The position numbers and the translations under genes were made by a program. 9,638 bases of DNA, taken from an uncultured Faecalibacterium sp. (GTDB lineage: Bacteria; Bacillota; Clostridia; Oscillospirales; Ruminococcaceae). Position 1 is the first letter of the stretch. The number at the start of each line of letters is the position of its first letter. Under the pieces are notes generated by a model that worked only from the letters and a program-made list of their open reading frames with translations, had not been told where the DNA came from and searched no databases. The DNA lies in NCBI GenBank assembly GCA_945982465.1, contig CAMFSB010000035.1:1-9638 (forward strand), read 5' to 3'. Positions 1 through 5,634 of this stretch are shown here, one piece after another.

Positions 1-805
1 GGGCCGAAACGCCCCCGCTGGGCTGGTACGCGTAGTGCAGCTGGTTGTCGCGGCCGGTAAAGGTCACGTCGTAGGCGCGGCTGAACTTATCGCCAAAGTA
101 ATGGCTGGTGCCGCTTTGCAGGGCCTTGCCGTCTTTCATCATGGCTTCGATGGTGTAGGTGGCCTCGGCGCCGGCAAACTTTTCCTTGTCGGTCTTGCGG
201 CCCTTTACCACCGGGATGGCCAGATCCTGCTCGCAGAAATCCGCATAGCAGTTCAGCTGCGCCTGGGTCTCGGCTTCGGCTTCGGCCGCGGTCTCGTGGA
301 TGGTATGGCCCTCCTGCCACCAGAATTCGCGGCTGCGCAAAAACGGGCGGGTGGTTTTTTCCCACCGGATCACGCTGCACCACTGGTTGTACTTCATGGG
401 CAGCTCGCGGTAGCTGTGCAGCACGCGGCTCCAGTGGTCGCAGAACATGGTCTCGCTGGTGGGGCGCACGGCTAGGCGCTCTTCCAGTTCGTCGCTGCCG
501 CCGGCTGTTACCCAGGCCACCTCGGGGGCAAAGCCGTTGACCAGCTCGCCCTCCTTTTTCAGCAGGCTTTCGGGGATCAGTACGGGCATGGCCACGTTTT
601 CGTGGCCGCTGGCCTTAAAGCGCGCGTCCAGGTTTTTCTGGATGTTTTCCCAGATGGCCTGGCCATACGGGCGCAGAATGATAAAGCCCTTTACGCTGGA
701 ATACTCCACCAGCTCCGCCTTGGTGCAGATGTCGGTATACCACTGCGCAAAATTGTCCTCCTGGCTGGTGATGGCCTTGACCAGCTTTTTGTTGTCGTTT
801 GCCAT
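1..805 (-). CDS. proS: prolyl-tRNA synthetase, archaeal/eukaryotic type, 3' end beyond window
   Basis: This cytoplasmic class II aminoacyl-tRNA synthetase charges tRNA-Pro with proline using ATP. The visible 268 codons run off the left edge; the family is usually about 470-490 residues, so the rest of the catalytic core and the anticodon-binding domain are missing. Seen in the sequence: a motif 1 region around residues 68-80 ([12 protein letters not shown]), a VRPTSET segment near residue 116, motif 2 at about 148-165 with [20 protein letters not shown], and near the edge [18 protein letters not shown] followed by a GGVS segment matching the family's GVST region. The GTSH and motif 2 forms are those of the archaeal/eukaryotic ProRS class rather than the longer E. 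coli type with an editing insert. The ATG at 805 is preceded by AGGAGGAA at 814-821, 8 bases away. The gene lies 113 bases downstream of acpP with a terminator between them. I see no T-box leader in the short upstream gap. Identity is near certain. Confidence 0.95.
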   Translation of the reverse strand, partial: MANDNKKLVKAITSQEDNFAQWYTDICTKAELVEYSSVKGFIILRPYGQAIWENIQKNLDARFKASGHENVAMPVLIPESLLKKEGELVNGFAPEVAWVTAGGSDELEERLAVRPTSETMFCDHWSRVLHSYRELPMKYNQWCSVIRWEKTTRPFLRSREFWWQEGHTIHETAAEAEAETQAQLNCYADFCEQDLAIPVVKGRKTDKEKFAGAEATYTIEAMMKDGKALQSGTSHYFGDKFSRAYDVTFTGRDNQLHYAYQPSGGVSA

Positions 806-863
806 AGATCGATTTCCTCCTGTGGCCGTGCGCCAAACGCGGCACGTTCCGCACGAACCGTAT

Positions 864-899
864 TAAAAAGCCCCCGGCACGCGGAAACATGCCGGGAGC
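864..899 (-). terminator. intrinsic terminator of acpP
   Basis: Read on the minus strand, a G+C-rich stem (GCTCCCGGCA pairing with TGCCGGGGGC, one G-T pair) closes a loop of about 10 bases and is followed by TTTTTAATA. It starts 20 bases after the acpP stop. proS downstream must therefore be read by leak-through or from an unrecognised promoter in the 58 bases 806-863. Confidence 0.85.
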
Positions 900-918
900 A
901 TTTTCCAAAGCATTGGGT

Positions 919-1158
919 TCAATCCGCCTTGTGGGCCTCCACATAGCGGACCACGTCGCCCACCGTATGCAGGCCTTCGATGGCCTCGTCGGGCACTTCG
1001 ATCTCGAACTCGTCCTCCAGCGTCATGATCATATCCACCACATCCAGGCTGTCGGCGTCAAAATCGTTCAGGATGTCGCTGTCCATCGTGATCGTTTCCG
1101 GATCCTCGATGCCCAGCTGTTCAGCCAAAAAGCTGCGAATGCGCTCAAACGTATCCAT
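919..1158 (-). CDS. acpP: acyl carrier protein
   Basis: This small acidic cytoplasmic protein (79 residues) carries growing acyl chains as thioesters during type II fatty-acid synthesis. Its [12 protein letters not shown] segment holds the serine (Ser37) that takes 4'-phosphopantetheine from holo-ACP synthase; the surrounding DSL motif and the acidic recognition helix ([13 protein letters not shown]) are typical. The length matches the family (75-82). The ATG at 1158 is chosen because AAGGAGA lies about 10 bases upstream and because the protein then begins exactly where ACPs begin; the same frame stays open to 1443 but would read through the promoter. The gene is transcribed from its own strong promoter, diverges from dapF and ends in an intrinsic terminator. 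It is not beside other fab genes in this window, so a specialised ACP cannot be fully excluded, but the sequence looks like a housekeeping ACP. Confidence 0.95.
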   Translation of the reverse strand: MDTFERIRSFLAEQLGIEDPETITMDSDILNDFDADSLDVVDMIMTLEDEFEIEVPDEAIEGLHTVGDVVRYVEAHKAD

Positions 1159-1218
1159 ATACTCAAACTCTCCTTCGTTTTGCAGGAACTGCGGCCCGTC
1201 TGCACAGACCTCTACCCT

Positions 1219-1247
1219 TTTATATCCCATGCAATGCGCCTTGTCAA
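1219..1247 (-). promoter_or_regulatory. acpP promoter (sigma-A type)
   Basis: On the minus strand TTGACA (1247-1242), a 17-base spacer and TATAAA (1224-1219) match the sigma-70/sigma-A consensus at 11 of 12 positions. The predicted start is near 1212, giving a leader of about 54 bases that contains two tiny hairpins: GTCTG/CAGAC at 1198-1209, and GCAG/CTGC around a 3-base loop at 1182-1192. Confidence 0.88.
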
Positions 1248-1266
1248 GCACTAATTTGGCAATCTG

Positions 1267-1305
1267 TACAAGCGGCGCCGGCGGCAAAATAACAGGCGGC
1301 TTGTA
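1267..1305. repeat. widely spaced inverted repeat between acpP and dapF promoters
   Basis: TACAAGC at 1267-1273 is repeated in inverted orientation as GCTTGTA at 1299-1305, with centres 32 bp apart, about three helical turns. The right arm overlaps the dapF -35 box. A third CAAGC lies at 1245-1249 over the acpP -35 box. It could be a regulator site, but 7-base arms may arise by chance. Confidence 0.35.
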
Positions 1306-1329
1306 ACCCGGCACGCGGGCGCGTATAAT
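1301..1329 (+). promoter_or_regulatory. dapF promoter (sigma-A type)
   Basis: TTGTAA (1301-1306), a 17-base spacer and a perfect TATAAT (1324-1329) form a strong promoter firing right. Its start site would be near 1336, leaving a leader of about 70 bases before dapF. Its -35 box is 53 bases from that of the divergent acpP promoter. Confidence 0.88.
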
Positions 1330-1351
1330 GGTACAGGGCAATGGAATTTTA

Positions 1352-1378
1352 CCCGCCCGGCAGGGTGTGCAGGGCGGG
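1352..1378 (+). other. hairpin in the dapF leader
   Basis: CCCGCCC (1352-1358) can pair with GGGCGGG (1372-1378) around a 13-base G-rich loop, giving an all-GC 7-bp stem that begins about 16 bases after the predicted transcription start and ends 12 bases before the ribosome binding site (AAGGAG, 1391-1396). It is not followed by a T-run, so it is not an intrinsic terminator. It may be a stabilising 5' hairpin or part of a control element, and I do not recognise it as a lysine riboswitch. Confidence 0.4.
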
Positions 1379-1405
1379 CGAACGGGCCGAAAGGAGTTAT
1401 TCAGC

Positions 1406-2254
1406 ATGGAACTGCGCTTTACGAAAATGCAAGGGTGTGCCAACGATTATATTTATCTGGACTGCCGCGCCGCAGGCGTGCCGCAGGACATCGCCGGGCT
1501 GGCACAGCGCCTGTCGGCCAGGCGTGTTTCGGTGGGGGCCGACGGCATCGTCTGCATCTGCCGCGCGCAGACGCCGGGGGCGGATGCCATGATGCGCATT
1601 TTTAACGCCGACGGCAGCGAGGCAAAAATGTGCGGCAACGGCATCCGCTGCGTGGCCCAGTGGCTGCGCGAGCACGACGAAGTCTGTGCGGACAAACCCG
1701 TGCTGCGCATTGACACGCGCAGCGGCGAAAAAACGCTGGAATACTGTGGCGGCGGGCACTGGCGCGTGGCGATGGGCCGCTACAGCACGCAGGCGGCCGC
1801 TGTGCCCGCCGTGGGCCTGGGGGAAAGCGCGCTTGTGGGCGTGCCGCTGACCGCCGGCAAAGGCACCTGGCGCGTGACCTGCGTGAGCGTGGGCAACCCC
1901 CACTGCGTGACCCGTGTGGAGGAGGTGCAGGCGCTGAAGCTGGAACAGCTTGGCCCCGCATTTGAAACGCACGCCTGCTTCCCGGAGGGGGTCAACACCG
2001 AGTTTATTCAGGTTGTGGACCCTTTGCACCTGAAAATGCGCGTATGGGAGCGCGGCAGCGGCGAGACCTGGGCCTGCGGCACAGGCGCCTGCGCCGCCGT
2101 GGCCGCTATGACGGAGGAGGGGCTTTGCCCCTGTGGCGCCGACGTGGAGGTGGCGGTGCGGGGCGGCGTGCTGCCCCTCCGGGGGGATGCGGAGCGGAAC
2201 GTCTGGATGACCGGCCCGGCCGTGACCGTATATGAGGGCACGGCAACGGTCTGA
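1406..2254 (+). CDS. dapF: diaminopimelate epimerase
   Basis: This enzyme interconverts LL- and meso-diaminopimelate in the lysine and peptidoglycan pathway by a cofactor-free two-cysteine mechanism in the cytoplasm. The 282-residue product has the family's two pseudo-symmetric halves. Both catalytic cysteines are visible: Cys76 in MCGNGIRC and Cys224 in ACGTGAC. Substrate-binding segments [14 protein letters not shown] (66-79), VGNPHCV and the GVNTEF segment are also present. The N-terminus KMQGCANDY is a variant of the usual KMxGxGND(F/Y). The ATG at 1406 is preferred over the in-frame ATG at 1328 because AAGGAG lies 9 bases before it, because the family starts here, and because 1328 falls inside the -10 box. 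The gene is monocistronic on the plus strand, diverges from acpP and converges with the next gene 36 bases away. The length fits the family (270-290) and no defect is seen. Confidence 0.97.
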   Translation: MELRFTKMQGCANDYIYLDCRAAGVPQDIAGLAQRLSARRVSVGADGIVCICRAQTPGADAMMRIFNADGSEAKMCGNGIRCVAQWLREHDEVCADKPVLRIDTRSGEKTLEYCGGGHWRVAMGRYSTQAAAVPAVGLGESALVGVPLTAGKGTWRVTCVSVGNPHCVTRVEEVQALKLEQLGPAFETHACFPEGVNTEFIQVVDPLHLKMRVWERGSGETWACGTGACAAVAAMTEEGLCPCGADVEVAVRGGVLPLRGDAERNVWMTGPAVTVYEGTATV

Positions 2255-2290
2255 TGGGGTGGTGCGGAACCCCTGCCGGCAAGGGATGCC

Positions 2291-3808
2291 TCAGATCAGC
2301 CGGATCTCTACATCCTCCAGCTGCTTTTCATAAAAAACAGCGTGCCATTCCACCGTGTCCACCGGCTCAAAATGGAGCGACGAACAGGCCGCGTGCAGCC
2401 TGGGCCGCGTTTCCCCTGCGATCAGGACAGTGGGGCCGTCTGCGCCGCCGATGATGCCCATGACCGCCGCGCAGGCGGTAGCGGTAGGGCCGCGATGGTC
2501 AGCAGCCTGCTTCTGAGGCCGGGGAAAGTCGCCGTCGGCGCAATCCTCAAGCAGAAAGCCCGGCTCGGCAATGTCCGGCTCCAGCGAATAACGCATGGCC
2601 GTAAAACAGGCGGGATGCTCCATCCCATCGGCCGGGAAGGCGTGTTCCGGCAGTTTTTGCGGTTCTGCCTCGTGTACGGTCAGCGTATAGACCTGACCGG
2701 TCAGCGGGTGGGGCAGGGCGATGCTTTTGCCTGCGGCGGGCGTGGCAAAGACCGGGCCGGGCAGCCGGGCCGGTGCGCGCTCCATACACACCGAAAGAGC
2801 GTGAAGATCCTGATCCTCCGGGTCATCCCATTGGTAGGAGCAGCGATGGATCGCCCAGGCGCGGTCGGGGTTCAGACCGTAGTGCTCCAGAACCTGCAGC
2901 GCTTCGGTTTCGGTGCGCAGCCCGGCGGGCAGGCAGGAGGCCGGCAGCCAGGTCACGGCGCAGCCGTGCTGGCGCTGCATCCGGCGGCCGCCGCGCAGGA
3001 GGTGGCTGTAAAAATCCACGTCCAGCGGGTGTTCCTGCTTCATCTGCTGCCGCTGTTTCCGGGTATAATGGTTCCGCTCTTCGTTGTACAGATCCCATTT
3101 GTCGAGGAATGCCTTGACGGGGGTGGGATCGGCTTCCAGCAGAAAATCGACGACCAGCCCCTCATCGCACAGATACAGGGCGGGAATATGCCAGGTTTCT
3201 TCGCCCCAGGCAAAGGTCTTTCCGAGGGGGATTTCAACCCCGGCTTCGCCCTTGCCGCCCCAGAAGCCGCCGTCGTAACACACCTGCCATTCGGAGACCT
3301 GAGCCGGAGCGGCGGGGTTCATGTCCTCGTCATAATAGTCCTCGGTATAGGGGATCTGGGAGAGGTCAAATTCGGCCTGCAGCTTTTTGATGTATGCAAA
3401 CGCATCCGGCATGGGCTCCAGCCCGAACTGCTGCCGGATGGCGCCCAGTACAGCCTGCTGCGCGGCTGTGGCAGGGTAGTCCAGCAGGAACGCCCGGAAC
3501 TGCTCTTCCTCCCACGCAAAGCACTGTTCCAGCGCCGCCATATCGGCGCAGGAAAGCAGAAGCCGGAGCAAATCTTCAAAATTGCGGGCGATGGGATGCA
3601 CACAGTCGCCGAAGTTCATGGGGCTGACCGCGAAAATCGTTTCGCCAAACTCCGGGATCGTGCAGTAGTGGATGCCGTCCACCCCGGCCCAGCCGAGGAT
3701 GGCGGCATTCTTCGGTGTGCAGTAATAGGGTTCGTTTGTATCGCACAGAGCAAACCCTATGGCAGCGTGATCAATGTTCAAATTTTTGAATTTTTGATAC
3801 AGCGTCAT
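2291..3808 (-). CDS. hypothetical protein with C-terminal decarboxylase beta-subunit-like motif
   Basis: This 505-residue protein has no function I can name. It appears soluble: no signal peptide and no convincing membrane segment. An N-terminal region (about 1-150, HAAIGFALCDTNEPYYCTPK and later FAVSPMNF, NFEDLLRLLL) is followed by a stretch rich in acids and aromatics (YTEDYYDEDMN, about 185) and a middle region with DEGLVVDFLLEADPTPVKAFLDKW. Near the C-terminus residues 451-460 read GIIGGADGPT, the signature of the beta subunit of Na+-translocating decarboxylases (OadB/GcdB), with Asp457 in the place of the Asp that matters for Na+ transport there. About 45 residues follow (SSLHFEPVDTVEW, EKQLEDVEIRL). 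I recall similar hypothetical proteins in gut Clostridia, but that is memory, not a search. The ATG at 3808 is chosen for GGGAGG 6 bases upstream; the frame stays open to 3940 but would cross the promoter. An equally long antisense frame exists and is judged a shadow. Confidence 0.8.
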   Translation of the reverse strand: MTLYQKFKNLNIDHAAIGFALCDTNEPYYCTPKNAAILGWAGVDGIHYCTIPEFGETIFAVSPMNFGDCVHPIARNFEDLLRLLLSCADMAALEQCFAWEEEQFRAFLLDYPATAAQQAVLGAIRQQFGLEPMPDAFAYIKKLQAEFDLSQIPYTEDYYDEDMNPAAPAQVSEWQVCYDGGFWGGKGEAGVEIPLGKTFAWGEETWHIPALYLCDEGLVVDFLLEADPTPVKAFLDKWDLYNEERNHYTRKQRQQMKQEHPLDVDFYSHLLRGGRRMQRQHGCAVTWLPASCLPAGLRTETEALQVLEHYGLNPDRAWAIHRCSYQWDDPEDQDLHALSVCMERAPARLPGPVFATPAAGKSIALPHPLTGQVYTLTVHEAEPQKLPEHAFPADGMEHPACFTAMRYSLEPDIAEPGFLLEDCADGDFPRPQKQAADHRGPTATACAAVMGIIGGADGPTVLIAGETRPRLHAACSSLHFEPVDTVEWHAVFYEKQLEDVEIRLI

Positions 3809-3900
3809 TTTTTGCCTCCCAAAACAGAAAAACTGCCCGCCTGCACCGCTGTCTGTGCGGCAGAAGGCACAGGCAAAGAATGTTTCGGTTTTCGGAGCAG

Positions 3901-3928
3901 AGTATATCAGAAAACTGTGAACAAATAA
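3901..3928 (-). promoter_or_regulatory. probable extended -10 promoter of the hypothetical gene
   Basis: On the minus strand TGATATACT (3909-3901) gives a TGn extension joined to a good -10 box TATACT. The -35 match is poor (TTATTT at 3928-3923, 16-base spacer), as is usual for extended -10 promoters. Transcription would start near 3895, giving a leader of about 87 bases. The site sits just beyond the upstream terminator, as expected for an independent unit. Confidence 0.5.
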
Positions 3929-3942
3929 CCTGCCGGTCAAGA

Positions 3943-3985
3943 AACGGCCGGGCGATTACACAAAATCGCCCGGCCGTTCTTTTTT
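3943..3985. terminator. bidirectional intrinsic terminator after the SPFH gene
   Basis: A perfect 15-bp stem (3943-3957 with 3964-3978, core CGGCCGGGCGATT) closes a 6-base loop. On the plus strand it is followed by TCTTTTTT, a strong T-run; on the minus strand by TTTCTTG, weaker but usable. By position it ends the nfeD-SPFH transcript on the minus strand, 47 bases after its stop, and it would also stop rightward transcripts coming through the hypothetical gene. Confidence 0.88.
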
Positions 3986-4005
3986 GTTCAGCGCCTGACG
4001 CGCCG

Positions 4006-4023
4006 CCCGGCCTTTCCGGCCGG
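4006..4023 (-). other. hairpin directly after the SPFH stop codon
   Basis: On the minus strand CCGGCC pairs with GGCCGG around GGAAA (4023-4007), beginning 2 bases after the stop codon. A second small hairpin, GCGC/GCGC around a 5-base loop, follows at 4003-3991, and then comes the terminator at 3978-3943. No T-run follows the first two, so they are probably 3' structure rather than separate terminators. Confidence 0.4.
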
Positions 4024-4024
4024 C

Positions 4025-4918
4025 TTATTTGCCTTCCGGCTCGGTCACCAGCTCCTTGATGGAAGCCACGGTGCCCGCCAGATCCTGCAGGTTCGAGGGG
4101 ATGATCAGCTTGGTGGCGCGGCCGTCGGCTACCTTGGCCAGCGCTTCCAGGCTGCGCAGGGCCAGCACCTTGTCGGAGGGCATGGCCTCGTTCAGCAGGC
4201 GGATGGCATCGGCGTTGGCTTTCTGCACGGCCAGAATCGCCTGTGCTTCACCCTCGGCCTCCAGAATGCGCTGCTGCTTAACGGCGTCGGCGCGCAGGAT
4301 GGCGGCTTCCTTTTCGCCCTCGGCGGCGGTGATGGCGGCCTGCTTTTCACCGTCGGCTTTCAGGATCACCGCGCGCTTTTCGCGTTCGGCCTTCATCTGC
4401 TTTTCCATGGCGTCCTGGATCTCACGCGGGGGAATGATGTTCTTCACTTCCACACGGTTGACCTTGATGCCCCACTTGTCGGTGGCTTCGTCCAGGATGG
4501 CGGTGATCTTGCTGTTGATGGTGTCGCGGCTGGTCAGGGTGTGGTCCAGCTCCATGTCGCCGATGATGTTGCGCAGCGTGGTGGCCGACAGGCTCTCGAT
4601 GGCGGAGATGGGCTGGTTGACGCCGTAGGTATACAGCTTGGCGTCCATCACCTGGAAGAACACCACGGTGTCGATCTGCATGGTAACGTTGTCGCGCGTG
4701 ATGACAGGCTGAGGCGGGAAGTCCGCTACCTGCTCCTTCAGGCTGACCTTTTTGACCACGCGCTCCACAAAGGGCGTTTTGATGTGGACGCCGGCGCCCC
4801 AGGTGGCATAGTAGCTGCCCAGGCGCTCGACCACATATGCGTCAGACTGGGAAACGATCACGATATTGCTGATGAGAATCAGCAGGACGATCACGATCAG
4901 GGCGATGATAAACGGCAT
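4025..4918 (-). CDS. SPFH/band-7 (stomatin-like) membrane protein
   Basis: This is a membrane scaffold protein of the stomatin/prohibitin/flotillin/HflK superfamily, closest in layout to the QmcA/stomatin-like group. It is expected to oligomerise into rings or microdomains at the cytoplasmic membrane, often with an NfeD partner. The 297-residue product has one N-terminal hydrophobic helix (3-23, PFIIALIVIVLLILISNIVIV), the SPFH domain (about 25-175, with VVERLGSYYATWGAGVHIKTPF and the IIPPREIQDAM junction) and a charged coiled coil (172-240) built on repeated ADGEKQAAI/AEGEKEAAI/AEGEAQAIL units. A short C-terminal region ends in TEPEGK. The ATG at 4918 has AAGGAGG 7 bases upstream. It lies 28 bases downstream of the nfeD-like gene and must be co-transcribed with it. 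Family membership is certain; the precise role is not shown by sequence. Confidence 0.93.
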   Translation of the reverse strand: MPFIIALIVIVLLILISNIVIVSQSDAYVVERLGSYYATWGAGVHIKTPFVERVVKKVSLKEQVADFPPQPVITRDNVTMQIDTVVFFQVMDAKLYTYGVNQPISAIESLSATTLRNIIGDMELDHTLTSRDTINSKITAILDEATDKWGIKVNRVEVKNIIPPREIQDAMEKQMKAEREKRAVILKADGEKQAAITAAEGEKEAAILRADAVKQQRILEAEGEAQAILAVQKANADAIRLLNEAMPSDKVLALRSLEALAKVADGRATKLIIPSNLQDLAGTVASIKELVTEPEGK

Positions 4919-4946
4919 AACAGTTCCTCCTTTTCAGTTGTGGGTG

Positions 4947-5393
4947 TCACAGCGCAGCGGTTTCCGGCTGCGGCTCTACGATCAGGACCGTGCTTTGGAT
5001 ATCGAATACACGGCACAGCTGGCCGGGCTGCAGCGAAACGCTGCCGTGGACACGGGCGGCCCAGTCCACGCCGTCCAGCCGGACACGACCGGGGCGGTCC
5101 GGCGTGATCGGTTCCAGCACCGTGGCGGTGCGGCCGATGTTCCGGTCGCCGTTGGTGGGGTCGGCACGGCGCTGCTGCAGTTTGGCTACCAGAGGCCGGC
5201 AGGCGAGCAGCGAACCCGCGCTGACCACGGCGAATACAAGCGCTTCCAGCAGCAAATTTGAGCTGAACAGGCTGACCAGCAAAGCGGCCGCCGCGCCGAT
5301 GGCGAACCAGATGGACACCATGCTGACGGTGGCGCCTTCCACCACCAGCAGCGCGATCAGTGCCGCCAGCCAGAAAACAGAAGCTGTCGTCAT
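4947..5393 (-). CDS. NfeD-like membrane protein, short form with OB-fold domain
   Basis: This is the partner protein of SPFH/stomatin-like proteins: a short NfeD (148 residues) without the ClpP-like protease domain of long NfeD forms. Hydrophobic segments cover about residues 6-22, 26-43 and 46-65. The C-terminal soluble part (about 85-143) has the OB-fold pattern typical of NfeD: IGRTATVLEPI, PGRVRLDGVDWAARV, PGQLCRVF, then STVLIVEP. The ATG at 5393 is chosen because AAAGGAGGG sits 8 bases upstream and a first membrane helix follows at once; the upstream in-frame ATG at 5477 would place the coding sequence over the promoter. The gene is first in a two-gene unit with the SPFH gene, a pairing known across bacteria and archaea. 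The function is likely to assist or anchor the SPFH assembly; no catalytic residues are seen. Confidence 0.88.
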   Translation of the reverse strand: MTTASVFWLAALIALLVVEGATVSMVSIWFAIGAAAALLVSLFSSNLLLEALVFAVVSAGSLLACRPLVAKLQQRRADPTNGDRNIGRTATVLEPITPDRPGRVRLDGVDWAARVHGSVSLQPGQLCRVFDIQSTVLIVEPQPETAAL

Positions 5394-5431
5394 ACGTTTG
5401 TCCCTCCTTTGCAGACGATGGCAGGCGGCCG

Positions 5432-5446
5432 CGCCGGGGCCCGGCG
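5432..5446. repeat. GC palindrome in the nfeD leader
   Basis: CGCCGGG, one G, then CCCGGCG is a near-perfect 15-base palindrome within the roughly 66-base leader between the predicted nfeD start site and its ribosome binding site, embedded in a longer very G+C-rich stretch (5421-5453). It could fold as a hairpin in the RNA or bind a dimeric protein. Confidence 0.35.
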
Positions 5447-5465
5447 TGCCGGCTGCTTTGAGGTT

Positions 5466-5496
5466 ATTGTATTCCATCCAGCAGGGGGAATGTCAA
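5466..5496 (-). promoter_or_regulatory. probable promoter of the nfeD-SPFH unit
   Basis: On the minus strand a perfect TTGACA (5496-5491) is followed 19 bases on by TACAAT (5471-5466). The spacer is longer than the optimal 17, which lowers confidence in the exact -10. An A+T-rich stretch upstream (about 5500-5545) could act as an UP element. The predicted start is near 5459. Confidence 0.6.
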
Positions 5497-5545
5497 GCGA
5501 AATCTCGAAAATGGTTTCTTTTGCCACAAAATCAGTGAATATACC

Positions 5546-5577
5546 AAAAAAGCGCCGCCCTTTTTGGCGGGCGGCGC
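5546..5577 (-). terminator. intrinsic terminator of the GH13 gene
   Basis: On the minus strand GCGCCGCCC (5577-5569) pairs with GGGCGGCGC (5560-5552) around GCCAAAAA and is followed by TTTTTT (5551-5546). It lies 58 bases after the GH13 stop and separates that gene from the nfeD promoter. Confidence 0.9.
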
Positions 5578-5634
5578 CGGTGCTTTTTGAAACAGGCTGC
5601 AATAAAACGGCGGCACGGCTCGTAGCGGGCCGGT

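Noticed and set aside
1248..1300. FapR-type operator upstream of acpP
   Set aside because: Only a TTAGTGC half-like string is present on the minus strand; the second half of the palindrome is missing.
1328..1405. N-terminal extension of dapF from the ATG at 1328
   Set aside because: This ATG overlaps the perfect TATAAT box and has no ribosome binding site; the family N-terminus begins at 1406.
919..1443. 174-residue extended version of the ACP frame
   Set aside because: The extension would read through the acpP and dapF promoters and has no homology. The 79-residue form with a proper ribosome binding site is the normal ACP.
2342..3928. 528-codon open frame on the plus strand, antisense to the hypothetical gene
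   Set aside because: The minus-strand frame has a good ribosome binding site, a promoter, balanced amino-acid composition and the GIIGGADGPT motif. The plus frame is Gly/Arg/Gln-rich with no ribosome binding site evidence and runs into the promoter region.
3809..3940. 44-residue extension of the hypothetical protein
   Set aside because: It crosses the predicted promoter and lacks a ribosome binding site, whereas ATG 3808 has GGGAGG at a good distance.
5394..5477. 28-residue N-terminal extension of the NfeD-like protein from the ATG at 5477
   Set aside because: It overlaps the predicted -10 box, lacks a ribosome binding site and would put a charged Arg/Lys-rich stretch before the first membrane helix.
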